From: Agrobacterium tumefaciens
GTDB taxonomy: Bacteria; Pseudomonadota; Alphaproteobacteria; Rhizobiales; Rhizobiaceae
Reading direction: 5' to 3'
Length of the DNA: 44,008 bases
Assembly: GCF_000834635.1 (NCBI RefSeq)
Contig: NZ_JXQV01000024.1
Span: 1 to 44,008, forward strand
In this document: positions 26,101 to 33,316 of the stretch, in pieces
Layout of the letters: each line of letters opens with the position of its first letter
How positions within the stretch are numbered: the stretch's first letter is position 1
Notes under the pieces: generated by a model
Told to the model about the DNA's origin: nothing
Databases searched by the model: none
Seen by the model: only the letters and a program-made list of their open reading frames with translations
Program-made: the position numbers and the translations under genes

Positions 26101-26676
26101 GCGGGTAATCTGCTTGGCGAAGAACAGTCCGGCCACATCAAGGAAGTCGGTTTCGAGCTTTACCAGCAGATGCTGGAAGAGGCCGTGGCCGAGGTGAAGG
26201 GTGAGGACGAGGTTCTTGATACCGGCTGGTCGCCGCAAATCTCGGTTGGCACATCTGTCATGATCCCGGAAGCCTATGTTCCGGATCTGCATCTGCGCAT
26301 GGGTCTCTATCGCCGCCTTGGCGAGTTGACCGACCTCAACGAGATCGATGGCTTCGGTGCCGAGATGATCGACCGCTTCGGCCCGCTCCCGAAGGAAGTG
26401 CAGCACCTGCTCAAGATCGTCTACGTCAAGTCGCTGTGCCGCACGGCCAATGTCGAAAAGCTGGATGCGGGTCCAAAGGGCGTCGTCGTCCAGTTCCGCA
26501 ACAAGCAATTCCCGAACCCCGCAGCGCTGGTCGGCTATATCGCCAAGCAGGGCTCCATGGCCAAAATCAGGCCAGACCACAGCGTGTTCCTGACCCGCGA
26601 TCTGCCAACGCCAGAAAAGCGTCTGTCCGGCGCAGCCATGGTCATGACGCAGCTGGCCGAACTGGCCAAATCCTGA
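23179..26676 (+). CDS. mfd: Transcription-repair coupling factor Mfd
   Basis: 1165 residues, ATG at 23179 overlapping the sdhE stop. Mfd removes RNA polymerase stalled at DNA lesions and recruits UvrA. Domain order: UvrB-like N-terminal region (about 15-330; LPAWDCLPYDRVSP, RGGILDVFVPG), RNA-polymerase-interacting Tudor-like domain (about 490-570; GSLVVHAEHGIGRFVG, LFLPVENIDLLSRY), then RecG-like translocase with Walker A GDVGFGKT (648-655), DEEQ box (749-752), LSATPIPRTLQLA, STTIVESGLDVP, LRGRVGRS, and the C-terminal TRCF autoinhibitory domain. Full length and intact. Followed by a strong inverted repeat at 26681-26711. Confidence 0.97.
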   Translation: MIAGFDVRLVASANTPLTIGNVPSGTEAFLLADMARQGTPVAYVLSDGQRVADLEQMLGFIAPDIPVLSLPAWDCLPYDRVSPSAHVSARRLATLSGLIHHQKKPHPAIVLVTVNAMLQKMAPRDVIESLAFSAKPGNQIRMEEIAARLERNGFDRVATVREVGEFAVRGGILDVFVPGTEEPVRLDFFGDTLESIRSFDPASQRTIGQARSLDLNPMSEVTLTPDTIGRFRKNYLTMFGAATRDDALYQAVSEGRRYAGMEHWLPLFYEELETAFDYLKGFRIVTDHTAREAAVERAKLVNDYYDARQTSGEKKGSTQGAPYKPVAPSQIYLGAKSFETALDAVNAVRLTPFNEQDTKDKPVALLDAHVGPRWAKSQTESESEDRVNVFTLAVKHIAERRSKGWKVLITGWSEGSLDRMLQVLNEHGLENIKTVQSFKEVDKLGKGEAAAAVLSLEAGFETGNLAVIGEQDILGDRMVRRSKRRKRGADFISEVAGLDEGSLVVHAEHGIGRFVGLRTIEAAGSPRDCLELHYADEAKLFLPVENIDLLSRYGSDSAEASLDKLGGGAWQMRKAKLKKRLLDMAGDLIRIAAARMVRHAPVLAAPDGLYDEFAARFPYDETEDQLNAIESVREDLGAGRPMDRLICGDVGFGKTEVALRAAFLAAMNGVQVAVVVPTTLLARQHFRTFTERFRGLPIRIQQASRLVGSKELTLTKKEVAEGKTDIVVGTHALLGAGINFANLGLLIIDEEQHFGVKHKERLKELKSDVHVLTLSATPIPRTLQLAMTGVRELSLITTAPVDRMAVRTFISPFDALVIRETLMREHYRGGQSFYVCPRLADLADMHAFLQSDVPELKVAVAHGQMGAGELEDIMNAFYDGKYDVLLSTTIVESGLDVPTANTLIVHRADMFGLAQLYQLRGRVGRSKVRAFALFTLPVNKVLTTMAERRLKVLQSLDTLGAGFQLASHDLDIRGAGNLLGEEQSGHIKEVGFELYQQMLEEAVAEVKGEDEVLDTGWSPQISVGTSVMIPEAYVPDLHLRMGLYRRLGELTDLNEIDGFGAEMIDRFGPLPKEVQHLLKIVYVKSLCRTANVEKLDAGPKGVVVQFRNKQFPNPAALVGYIAKQGSMAKIRPDHSVFLTRDLPTPEKRLSGAAMVMTQLAELAKS

Positions 26677-26680
26677 GCGT

Positions 26681-26711
26681 ATTAAATCGCCGTTCCTTAC
26701 GGCGATTTAAT
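26681..26711 (+). terminator. Inverted repeat terminator after mfd
   Basis: Perfect 13-bp stem ATTAAATCGCCGT (26681-26693) / ACGGCGATTTAAT (26699-26711), loop TCCTT, four bases after the mfd stop. The right arm contains TTTAAT instead of a clean T-run. Confidence 0.72.
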
Positions 26712-26805
26712 CAAACGGACATGAAGCGGTATGGTCTGGAGGCATAGTCTCAGCTCATCGGCACGGCATTTTTCGCCACACGCCGTCAGATGAAGGAGCA
26801 AGACT

Positions 26806-27135
26806 ATGTTGACCACCATGAACAGGTTTGTCACCGCTGGTCTGGTTGCCTTGACAATTGCGGGCACCACAATTGCCACCGCCAGCCAGGCAGAAGCACA
26901 TAACAATTTCGGACGTGGATTGCTCGCCGGTATCGCCGGCACGGTTGTCGGGGGTGCGTTGATCAACAGCGCATCGCACAATTATAATAGTGGTCCGGTC
27001 TATGCCGCCACTCCGGTCTACAGCCAGCCTGTCTATGGCCCACCGGTCGTCTATCAGCCCGTTTACCCCCGCTGCCATGTTGCATGGAGACAAGATGGCT
27101 ACGGCGATATGTACCGTGCCAGGGTCTGTGACTGA
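26806..27135 (+). CDS. Small secreted Tyr/Pro-rich protein
   Basis: 109 residues, ATG at 26806 with AAGGAG 8 bases upstream. A signal peptide (VTAGLVALTIAGTTIATASQAEA, cleavage near AEA/HNN) leads to a short Gly-rich hydrophobic stretch (GLLAGIAGTVVGGALI) and a repetitive tail of PVY units (PVYAATPVYSQPVYGPPVV YQPVY), ending with two cysteines (RCHVAW and ARVCD) that could form a disulphide. This plan is common for rhizobial surface proteins with the GxxxGxxxG-type glycine zipper. Function unknown. It ends six bases before the convergent EamA gene. Confidence 0.78.
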   Translation: MLTTMNRFVTAGLVALTIAGTTIATASQAEAHNNFGRGLLAGIAGTVVGGALINSASHNYNSGPVYAATPVYSQPVYGPPVVYQPVYPRCHVAWRQDGYGDMYRARVCD

Positions 27136-27141
27136 TCAGGA

Positions 27142-28098
27142 TCAGTCCGGTCGCGACTGCTCTGCCGGACCATCATCATCGGGCGTCATGGCGACGTTCA
27201 CATTCTGATCTGCCGCCGCAACGGATGTGGGCAGGGGCACATGCCTCTGCCGCTCACGGATCAGCGTAATCAGTCCTGAGCCAATGATAAGCGCAATGCC
27301 CACCAGCATCCAGCCATCCACATGGTCACCGAAAATCAGGTAGCCGAACAGGATTGCCCACAGCATCTGGCTGTATTGCGTGGGCCCGATCATGGCCGCA
27401 GGCGCGTATTGGGCGGCATACATCACGAGCACATTGGCGAGAGCGCCGAGAAGGCCATAACTGGCCAGATACATCCATTGCTCGGCATTGGGGGGTGTGA
27501 AGGTCGATATCATCGAGATGCCGCAAATGACCAACGTACCGATCAGCCCCGCCCCATAAAGCGAGATGTTCTTTTCCGATGGCCCCATGGCGCGGAGAAC
27601 CACGATGGAAATCGCTCCGCAGAGACCGGCGACGATCGCCGCGATATGCCCGGTCGAAAGCTCGCGGAAACCGGGCCTCAAAATAACCAGCACTCCGGCA
27701 AAGCCGATGATGACGGCCGACCAGCGTTTGAACCCGACCTGTTCTTTCAGGAACAGCACAGACATGATGGTGACGAAGGCAGGCAGCAGGAAGATCAGCG
27801 CAAAGGCTTCCGCCATCGACAGATGGGTGAAGGCCGTGACCGAGGTGATGGCGCCGACGCCTGATGACAGAAACCGCAACAGCCACAGGGGCCGGTTGGT
27901 GGTGCGGACGATATCGCGCCAGTCATCATGTCTTTTTCGGATGAAGGGCAGGGCGCAGAGCCCGAACAATGCGCCGAAGAAGGCGGACTGAATGGGCGAT
28001 AATTGCCCTTCGATGAGCTTCACGCTCGCATCGCTCCAAGCGTAGGCTGCGAAGGCTGCAAATGCGAGCAGAATGCCCTTCAGCGTGTTATCGGACAC
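27142..28098 (-). CDS. EamA/DMT family exporter
   Basis: 318 residues, ATG at 28098. Ten membrane segments as two EamA repeats (LKGILLAFAAFAAYAWSDASVKL in the first, the second from about residue 155), with a hydrophilic C-terminal tail of about 35 residues. Members export amino acids, nucleotides or unknown metabolites; this one cannot be assigned. It is downstream of the DsbA-like gene on the same strand with a 52-base gap, so cotranscription is possible. Confidence 0.88.
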   Translation of the reverse strand: MSDNTLKGILLAFAAFAAYAWSDASVKLIEGQLSPIQSAFFGALFGLCALPFIRKRHDDWRDIVRTTNRPLWLLRFLSSGVGAITSVTAFTHLSMAEAFALIFLLPAFVTIMSVLFLKEQVGFKRWSAVIIGFAGVLVILRPGFRELSTGHIAAIVAGLCGAISIVVLRAMGPSEKNISLYGAGLIGTLVICGISMISTFTPPNAEQWMYLASYGLLGALANVLVMYAAQYAPAAMIGPTQYSQMLWAILFGYLIFGDHVDGWMLVGIALIIGSGLITLIRERQRHVPLPTSVAAADQNVNVAMTPDDDGPAEQSRPD

Positions 28099-28150
28099 GG
28101 AGACACCAGAAAAAGGGAGGGGCCAGGAATCGCTAGCGAGGCGCTGACGA

Positions 28151-28822
28151 TCAGTTCATTGCCCTATGCTCTTCCAGCTTCATTCTGGCAATATCCCGCA
28201 GTGCATTAATCAGCACTTCCTTGCTCTGCGCGCCGCTGACCGCATATTTCTGGTCAAGAATGAAGAAGGGAACTCCCGATACACCCATCTGCTGGGCAGC
28301 GTCGATTTCGGCCACGATGGTGTCCTTGTCGGCATCGGAGGCCAGCAACTTGGTCACGACCTCGCGATTCATCCCAGCCTTTTCACCAATGTCGGCCAGC
28401 ACGGTGTGGTCGCCAATGTTGAGGCCCTGTTCGAAATTCGCGCGGAACAGTTCGTTGACGACCTTGTCCTGAAACTCGCGTCCTTCGGCATGCGCCCAAA
28501 GCGAAAGGCGATGGGCGTCGAGCGTGTTGGGGCCAATCTTGATCGCATCGAAATCAAAGGCAATGCCGACTTCCTTGCCAAGCTGTGTCAGCATCTCGTG
28601 GGCCTGCTCAACCTTGTCCTTGCCGCCTAGCTTCTTCTCCAGCTCGGCCTTCTGGTCCACACCTTCAGGCGGGTAATCCGGGTTAAGACGGTAAGGGCGC
28701 CAATTGATGTCGACGCTCACCTCGTCCAGAACCTCAGCGATGGCGAGATCAAGCCGGGCCTTGCCGACATAGCACCAGGGGCAGACCATGTCCGAGACGA
28801 CGTCGATAACAATGCGTTGCAT
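28151..28822 (-). CDS. DsbA family oxidoreductase (FrnE-like)
   Basis: 223 residues, ATG at 28822. Thioredoxin fold with the active site C14PWC17 (DMVCPWCYVGKARLD), a long helical insertion, and the cis-proline loop GVSGVPFFI near the C terminus. No signal peptide, so it acts in the cytoplasm, unlike true DsbA. FrnE-like proteins reduce or isomerise disulphides in stress responses or polyketide pathways; substrate unknown. Between the peptide-binding-protein gene (upstream) and the EamA gene. Confidence 0.9.
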   Translation of the reverse strand: MQRIVIDVVSDMVCPWCYVGKARLDLAIAEVLDEVSVDINWRPYRLNPDYPPEGVDQKAELEKKLGGKDKVEQAHEMLTQLGKEVGIAFDFDAIKIGPNTLDAHRLSLWAHAEGREFQDKVVNELFRANFEQGLNIGDHTVLADIGEKAGMNREVVTKLLASDADKDTIVAEIDAAQQMGVSGVPFFILDQKYAVSGAQSKEVLINALRDIARMKLEEHRAMN

Positions 28823-28843
28823 GGTGCTTCCCTTTCGGACTTG

Positions 28844-28869
28844 AAAAATATCCGCTCCATCTAGGAGCG
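28844..28869 (-). terminator. Terminator after the YejA-like gene
   Basis: On the minus strand CGCTCC-TAGAT-GGAGCG (28869-28853) is followed by GATATTTTT. It ends the gene at 28910 and lies just before the DsbA-like start. Confidence 0.7.
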
Positions 28870-28909
28870 TTGAGAGGCGTGCGCAAGGCGTTACCTCAAG
28901 AGAACCATG

Positions 28910-30745
28910 TCACGGGCTCTTCTTGGCGCGGGCATCCCACCAAGTCGTTTTCTGTGCGCCGAGAAGCGGTATGCCGTCTGGCCGCTCGATATATTTCCAG
29001 CGCGCCACCCATTGCGCACCGATGTAATAGAGCGGGATGACGTAATGCCCTGCCGTTAAAAGCCGGTCGTAGGCGCGGACAGCTGCCTGGAAATCCTCGG
29101 TTGAACGCGCCTGCAAAAGCGCCTCCAGCATCCGGTCCACATCGGGGTCAGCCACACCAGCATAATTGAAGCTGCCATTGGCATCGCGAGAGGCGGAGCC
29201 CCAACGGTTCAGCTGCTCAGCCCCCGGCGAAAGCGAGGAGGGAAGCGAGCGGATAATCATGTCGTAATCGAAACTGTTCGAGCGCGCCTGATACTGCCCG
29301 TCATCGACAGAACGAATCGCCATATCGACACCGATGAGGCGAAGCGAGCGCTGATAGGCCAGTGCGATGCGCTCCTGCGCCGGATTTTGCGTCATGAGTT
29401 CAAAGCTGAGCTGGCGGCCCGAGGTGTCAGACATCCTGCCGTTTTTGATGGTGTAACCGGCCGCCTTCAGCCTGTCGACAGCGAGTTTCAGCACGGTACG
29501 GTCAGCGCCCGATCCATCCGTTTCCGGCATGGCGTAAGTACCGGCAAGAAGTGCTGGCGGCAGTTTTTTGGCGGCGTCGCCCAGCAGCGCCAGTTCACGC
29601 GCATCTGCCGCGTTGCCGAATGCGCCGAGGGTGGAATTTTGCCAGTAGCTCTGCGTTCGCTTGAACGCCCCGCCGAGAATATTGCGGTTCATCCACTCGA
29701 AATCGAGGACATAGGACAGGCCTTCGCGGACATTTTGATCGGCAAACAGCGGGCGGCGGGTGTTGAAGACCAAACCGAACATGCCCGATGGCATCCGGGT
29801 TTCGAAAACGTCTCTGGCAATCTCGCCGCGTTGAACCGCCGGGAAGTTGTATGCCTGCCCCCAATGGGAGGTGTCGGACGTGCCATTGATCGCATCGCCT
29901 TCCGGGTAGATGTCGATATCACCCTTTTTGAAGGCTTCGAACATGGTCGTAACCTGCAGGAAGTAGAGAATGCTGATTTCGTCGTAATTGTCGAAGCCTA
30001 CTTTCGAGGGAATATCCTTGCCCCAGTAATTGGGGTCACGCTGCCAGACCACGCGTTCGCCGGGCTTCAAGGTCTTGATGGTGTAGGGGCCAGAACCAAC
30101 CACCGGGCCAAGGCCGCCCTGCTCGAATGTCGCCTGGTCGATCGCGTGTTTTGGCAGGATGGGGGTGGATGAGGCGAGAATCAGCGGCGTTTCGCGGTTC
30201 GCGTTCTCGTTGAAGGTGAAGCGCACGCCGTGCTCTCCAACCTTTTCCATCTTTGCCACGCCATTGAGGCGGCTGTTGAAGGGCGGGCGGCCTTTTTCCT
30301 TCAACAGATTAAAGGTGAAGATAACGTCATCTGGCGTAACCGGCTGGCCATCCTGCCACTTTGCCTTCGGGTTCATGTTGAACTGTATGTAGGTTCTATC
30401 GTCATCCCACTCTGCACTTTCGGCCAACAGGCCGTATAGCGAAAACGGCTCGTCGCCGGAGCGCTGCATCAGCGGCTCATACAGAAGATTGCCGAATTCC
30501 GGGTCCCACACGCCGCGCGCTGTCGTGCGCATACCCTTCAGCACAAAGGGGTTGAGGCTGTCGAAGGTGCCGACGACGCCATAGGACATTCGGCCGCCTT
30601 TTTTGACGTCTGGGTTCACATAGGGAAGGTGCTTGTAGTCTGCGGGCAGAGCAACGGTGCCATGCATCGAAATCCCGTGGAGTGGTTCCGCCAGCGCCAG
30701 ACCTGAAAAAAGAAGGGCGGGGATGAACGCCAAAAGGCTTCGCAT
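28910..30745 (-). CDS. Periplasmic oligopeptide-binding protein (SBP family 5, YejA-like)
   Basis: 611 residues from ATG at 30745, preceded by AGGA; starts further upstream would bury the signal peptide. Signal peptide MRSLLAFIPALLFSGLALA/EP. The mature protein is an SBP_bac_5 domain with the YejA-type start HGISMHGTVALPADYKHLPYVNPDVKKGG, SFDSLNPF-like stretch, and FTFNLLKEKGRP. YejA-type proteins bind oligopeptides or microcin C for a YejBEF permease. No permease or ATPase gene is adjacent, so this is an orphan or works with a system elsewhere. A bulged hairpin sits in the upstream region (30901-30937). Confidence 0.9.
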   Translation of the reverse strand: MRSLLAFIPALLFSGLALAEPLHGISMHGTVALPADYKHLPYVNPDVKKGGRMSYGVVGTFDSLNPFVLKGMRTTARGVWDPEFGNLLYEPLMQRSGDEPFSLYGLLAESAEWDDDRTYIQFNMNPKAKWQDGQPVTPDDVIFTFNLLKEKGRPPFNSRLNGVAKMEKVGEHGVRFTFNENANRETPLILASSTPILPKHAIDQATFEQGGLGPVVGSGPYTIKTLKPGERVVWQRDPNYWGKDIPSKVGFDNYDEISILYFLQVTTMFEAFKKGDIDIYPEGDAINGTSDTSHWGQAYNFPAVQRGEIARDVFETRMPSGMFGLVFNTRRPLFADQNVREGLSYVLDFEWMNRNILGGAFKRTQSYWQNSTLGAFGNAADARELALLGDAAKKLPPALLAGTYAMPETDGSGADRTVLKLAVDRLKAAGYTIKNGRMSDTSGRQLSFELMTQNPAQERIALAYQRSLRLIGVDMAIRSVDDGQYQARSNSFDYDMIIRSLPSSLSPGAEQLNRWGSASRDANGSFNYAGVADPDVDRMLEALLQARSTEDFQAAVRAYDRLLTAGHYVIPLYYIGAQWVARWKYIERPDGIPLLGAQKTTWWDARAKKSP

Positions 30746-31157
30746 ATTAATGTCCTGTCGCATTCCGGCTGTCTGATCCCTGCGTTGATGCGGGCAACCC
30801 GTCTTGTATTGATTCCCGCGCAAATGTATCACAGACGACGCAACGGCGCGAAAATCGGTTTTGATTTTCGTAAAGCATGATGCGTAACTAAAATATGTTC
30901 GAGCGTTCTGAGTGTGTCGAATAGACACACAACGCTCGCGGGCAGGCATCCGGCGAGAGAAAACTTGTCGGGCTTCTTTAAAAACTCAAAGAAGTGCTGG
31001 ATATCGTCCTCAACGGGATGTAACAGGTTTGCCGAAACACTCGGGTCACGCATTTGCCTCATTTAAACGACAGTTGAACGGGCAGACGGTTACCGGCGAT
31101 GCCAAGCAGTTCGTACCGTTCTGCTTCGTCTAAGAAAATTCAGGAGACGGAACTCTT
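30746..31157. other. Divergent intergenic region with a long hairpin
   Basis: 412 bases between the YejA-like gene and the IalB-family gene without a supportable gene. It contains the hairpin GAGCGTT/AACGCTC (30901-30907 with 30931-30937) enclosing GTGTGTC/GACACAC (30912-30918 with 30924-30930), with a four-base bulge CTGA on the left. No T-run follows on either strand, so it is not an obvious terminator. Confidence 0.6.
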
Positions 31158-31805
31158 ATGATGCATAACGCAAACACATTCAGCCGCGCAGCCCTGTCTG
31201 CCCTCGTTCTTTCGCTGGGTGCAGTGGCCGCACCGGCTGTGTCGCAGGCGCAGCAGGCTGCCGCTCCGGCCGGCGCACCGCCACTTGGCTGGTTCAAGAC
31301 ATGCAGCAAGCAGGAAGACAATGATGTTTGCGTTGTTCAGAACGTTGTTCTGGCGCAGAACGGCCAGATGATCACGGCTGTCGGCCTCATCAGCGTTGAA
31401 GGCAAGGTCAACCGCAAGCTGCTTCAGGTTTCCGTGCCAACGGCACGTCTGTTGCCTCCCGGCGTCATGATGCAGATCGATGGTGGCAAGGGCCAGAAGC
31501 TGGATTACGCAGTCTGCCTTCCAGACAAGTGCACTGCAGAAGTGCCTTTGACGGATGCGATGATTGCCAGCATGAAGAAGGGCACGGAAATCGTCTTTAC
31601 GTCGATCAACTTCCGCCGCGCGCCGAACCCTATCAAGATCGCTCTGAACGGCTTCACCGGCGCTTACGACGGCCAGCCAATCACGCAGTCTCAGCTTGCT
31701 GAAAGCCAGCGTTCGCTGCAGGAAGGCATGCAGAAGAAGGCTGAAGAAGCGCGCAAGAAGCTCGAAGCCGCTCAGGACGCTGCCAAGACCAAGCCTGCGA
31801 ACTAA
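31158..31805 (+). CDS. Invasion-associated locus B (IalB) family protein
   Basis: 215 residues, ATG at 31158 (GGAG about 11 bases upstream; ATG at 31161 equally possible). Signal peptide, cleavage near SQA/QQA. IalB domain: LGWFKTCSKQEDNDVCVVQNVV, KLLQVSVPTARLLPPGVMMQIDGG, YAVCLPDKCTAEVPL, IVFTSINFRRAPNPIKIALNGFTGAYDG. IalB of Bartonella is linked to erythrocyte invasion, but the family is general in Rhizobiales envelopes, so the name does not imply virulence here. The C-terminal 45 residues form a charged helix (QKKAEEARKKLEAAQDAAKTK). Strong codon bias suggests high expression. A strong terminator follows. Confidence 0.9.
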   Translation: MMHNANTFSRAALSALVLSLGAVAAPAVSQAQQAAAPAGAPPLGWFKTCSKQEDNDVCVVQNVVLAQNGQMITAVGLISVEGKVNRKLLQVSVPTARLLPPGVMMQIDGGKGQKLDYAVCLPDKCTAEVPLTDAMIASMKKGTEIVFTSINFRRAPNPIKIALNGFTGAYDGQPITQSQLAESQRSLQEGMQKKAEEARKKLEAAQDAAKTKPAN

Positions 31806-31820
31806 GATATCGAATCATAA

Positions 31821-31852
31821 AAAACCGGCCTGAGATTTCAGGCCGGTTTTTT
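31821..31852. terminator. Bidirectional terminator between IalB-family gene and hspQ
   Basis: Perfect 13-bp stem AAAACCGGCCTGA (31821-31833) / TCAGGCCGGTTTT (31838-31850), loop GATT, with T-runs on both strands. Serves the plus-strand gene ending at 31805 and hspQ ending at 31878 on the minus strand. Confidence 0.93.
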
Positions 31853-31877
31853 GTTGCTCAGATTTTTGTGAGAATAT

Positions 31878-32207
31878 TCAGTGCGTCATGGCTGACTTCG
31901 CCCGCAGCTCACCATTGGGAGTGGTGTCGAATATGCGGGAGATATTCGGGTTGCGAAGTGGCTGGTCGCTCTCATCGTGCACCAGGTTCTGCTCCGATAC
32001 GTATGCTACATATTCTGTCTCATCGTTCTCAGCTAGAAGGTGATAGAAGGGCTGGTCGCGCTCCGGGCGTATCTCAGCGGGAATTGCGTTCCACCATTCC
32101 TCGGTATTCGCATATTCTGGATCAACATCGAATACCACGCCGCGGAACGGAAACATCTTGTGGCGAACAATCTCACCAATCGTAAACTTAGCGTCTCTTT
32201 GTTTCAT
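31878..32207 (-). CDS. hspQ: Heat-shock protein HspQ
   Basis: 109 residues from ATG at 32207, AAGGA upstream; an in-frame TTG at 32228 would fall almost at the predicted transcription start. YccV-like domain: FTIGEIVRHKMFPFRGVVFDVDPEYANTEEWW, QPFYHLLAEN, EYVAYVSEQNLVHD. HspQ (about 105 residues in E. coli) binds hemimethylated oriC DNA in vitro and acts as a specificity-enhancing factor for Lon. A well-placed heat-shock promoter lies upstream (32233-32260). Confidence 0.93.
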   Translation of the reverse strand: MKQRDAKFTIGEIVRHKMFPFRGVVFDVDPEYANTEEWWNAIPAEIRPERDQPFYHLLAENDETEYVAYVSEQNLVHDESDQPLRNPNISRIFDTTPNGELRAKSAMTH

Positions 32208-32232
32208 GGCATGCACATCCTTTCCCAATACA

Positions 32233-32260
32233 ATTTGGGGTTAGAATGCAAAATATCAAG
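32233..32260 (-). promoter_or_regulatory. Predicted sigma-32 (RpoH) promoter of hspQ
   Basis: On the minus strand CTTGATA (32260-32254), 13-base spacer, CCCCAAAT (32240-32233). This agrees with the sigma-32 consensus CTTGAAA / CCCCATNT in both boxes and spacing. The expected start is near 32226, about 20 bases before the ATG. Confidence 0.7.
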
Positions 32261-32286
32261 TTAATGTTTGGCTGATCTTCAAATTG

Positions 32287-33198
32287 TTACCGGCGTCCGA
32301 AGGGTGCCGTTGCCAGCACCACTCCGCCTGTGACCAGCACGATGCCGAGCGCATGATAGGTCTCAAAGCTCTCGCCAAGAAACACCACGGCCATCACGAT
32401 CGAGACAGGCGGCATCATATAGAGCGTGATTCCCGCCGTGGAAGCACCGAATACACGCACTGTGTGGGTGAAGCAGTAAAATGCGAAGATCGAGGCGAAC
32501 AGGATGATTCCACCGATCTTGGCCCATGCCATGGCCGTGTGGGGCAGCATGCCGCCCTGGGCTAGTTCAATCGCAGCCGGTGGTAAAAGAACGAGCGCGC
32601 CTGAGAACGCAATCAACCCGAAAAGGCTGAGAGATGCCATGTCCCGCGCCGCCGGATCTCGCAATAGCAACGAGTAGACCGCAAACGAGACCGCCGCGAT
32701 GAGAATGGCGATATCGCCAAGATTGAATTTCAGGTGCAGAAGCGCATTCGCATCGCCCTTCAGGACAATGGCTGAGACGCCCGCAAAGGCGATGGCCATG
32801 CCCACAACTTCCAGCCGTCTGATGGCCCGGCCATAAAGCACGCGCTGAAACAGGATGATGAACAGAGATGACGTCGTGTAGATCAGCGTGCCATTGGCAG
32901 CCGAGGTCATGGTCAGGCCCCAATAGACAACGCCGCCGCATATGCCCATGCCCAGAATGCCGAGAATGAGCCAGAGCGCGGTTTTCTGGCGGATAAAGCG
33001 TGCGCAGGCCCGCCAGTCGCTTGCAATGAAGGGCGCCACGCAGAGCAAGGATAGAGACCAGCGCAGAAAGGCCGTCACGAAGGGTGAGACTTCGCCAATC
33101 ACGCCACGCCCGAAAATCACATTGCTGGAAAAGAAGAAGGGCACCGCGAGGAAAATCAGCCAGTCACGCAGGCGAGGGGTCTTGTCTGTCGGTGTCAT
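32287..33198 (-). CDS. EamA/DMT family exporter (second copy)
   Basis: 303 residues, ATG at 33198. Ten membrane segments in two EamA repeats (LIFLAVPFFFSSNVIFGRG at the start, GITLYMMPPVSIVMAVVFLGE in the second repeat). It is clearly distinct in sequence from the EamA protein at 27142-28098, so not a recent duplicate. Substrate unknown. It lies between hspQ and glnA, all on the minus strand; the glnA terminator separates it from glnA. Confidence 0.88.
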   Translation of the reverse strand: MTPTDKTPRLRDWLIFLAVPFFFSSNVIFGRGVIGEVSPFVTAFLRWSLSLLCVAPFIASDWRACARFIRQKTALWLILGILGMGICGGVVYWGLTMTSAANGTLIYTTSSLFIILFQRVLYGRAIRRLEVVGMAIAFAGVSAIVLKGDANALLHLKFNLGDIAILIAAVSFAVYSLLLRDPAARDMASLSLFGLIAFSGALVLLPPAAIELAQGGMLPHTAMAWAKIGGIILFASIFAFYCFTHTVRVFGASTAGITLYMMPPVSIVMAVVFLGESFETYHALGIVLVTGGVVLATAPFGRR

Positions 33199-33275
33199 GC
33201 TTATGTCAGCTTGGAGAAATTGGCCGGTGCGCTCGCAACGCGCTTGTTGCTGGGCTTAGTGGGCAATGGCATGAA

Positions 33276-33304
33276 AAGAAAAAGGCGCCCCGGGAGGCGC
33301 CTTT
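33276..33304 (-). terminator. Terminator after glnA
   Basis: On the minus strand AAAGGCGCC (33304-33296), 6-base loop, GGCGCCTTT (33289-33281) then TTCTTTTC. It closes the glnB-glnA unit 12 bases after the glnA stop. Confidence 0.9.
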
Positions 33305-33316
33305 CCGATCGGCTGA

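Noticed and set aside
24751..26580. 609-codon open frame on the minus strand inside mfd
   Set aside because: Antisense to a fully conserved Mfd translocase region; composition typical of a shadow frame, with no ribosome site.
27142..33198. Two EamA exporter genes as a recent duplication
   Set aside because: Their sequences differ throughout, including the first helix and the linker; they are only family members.
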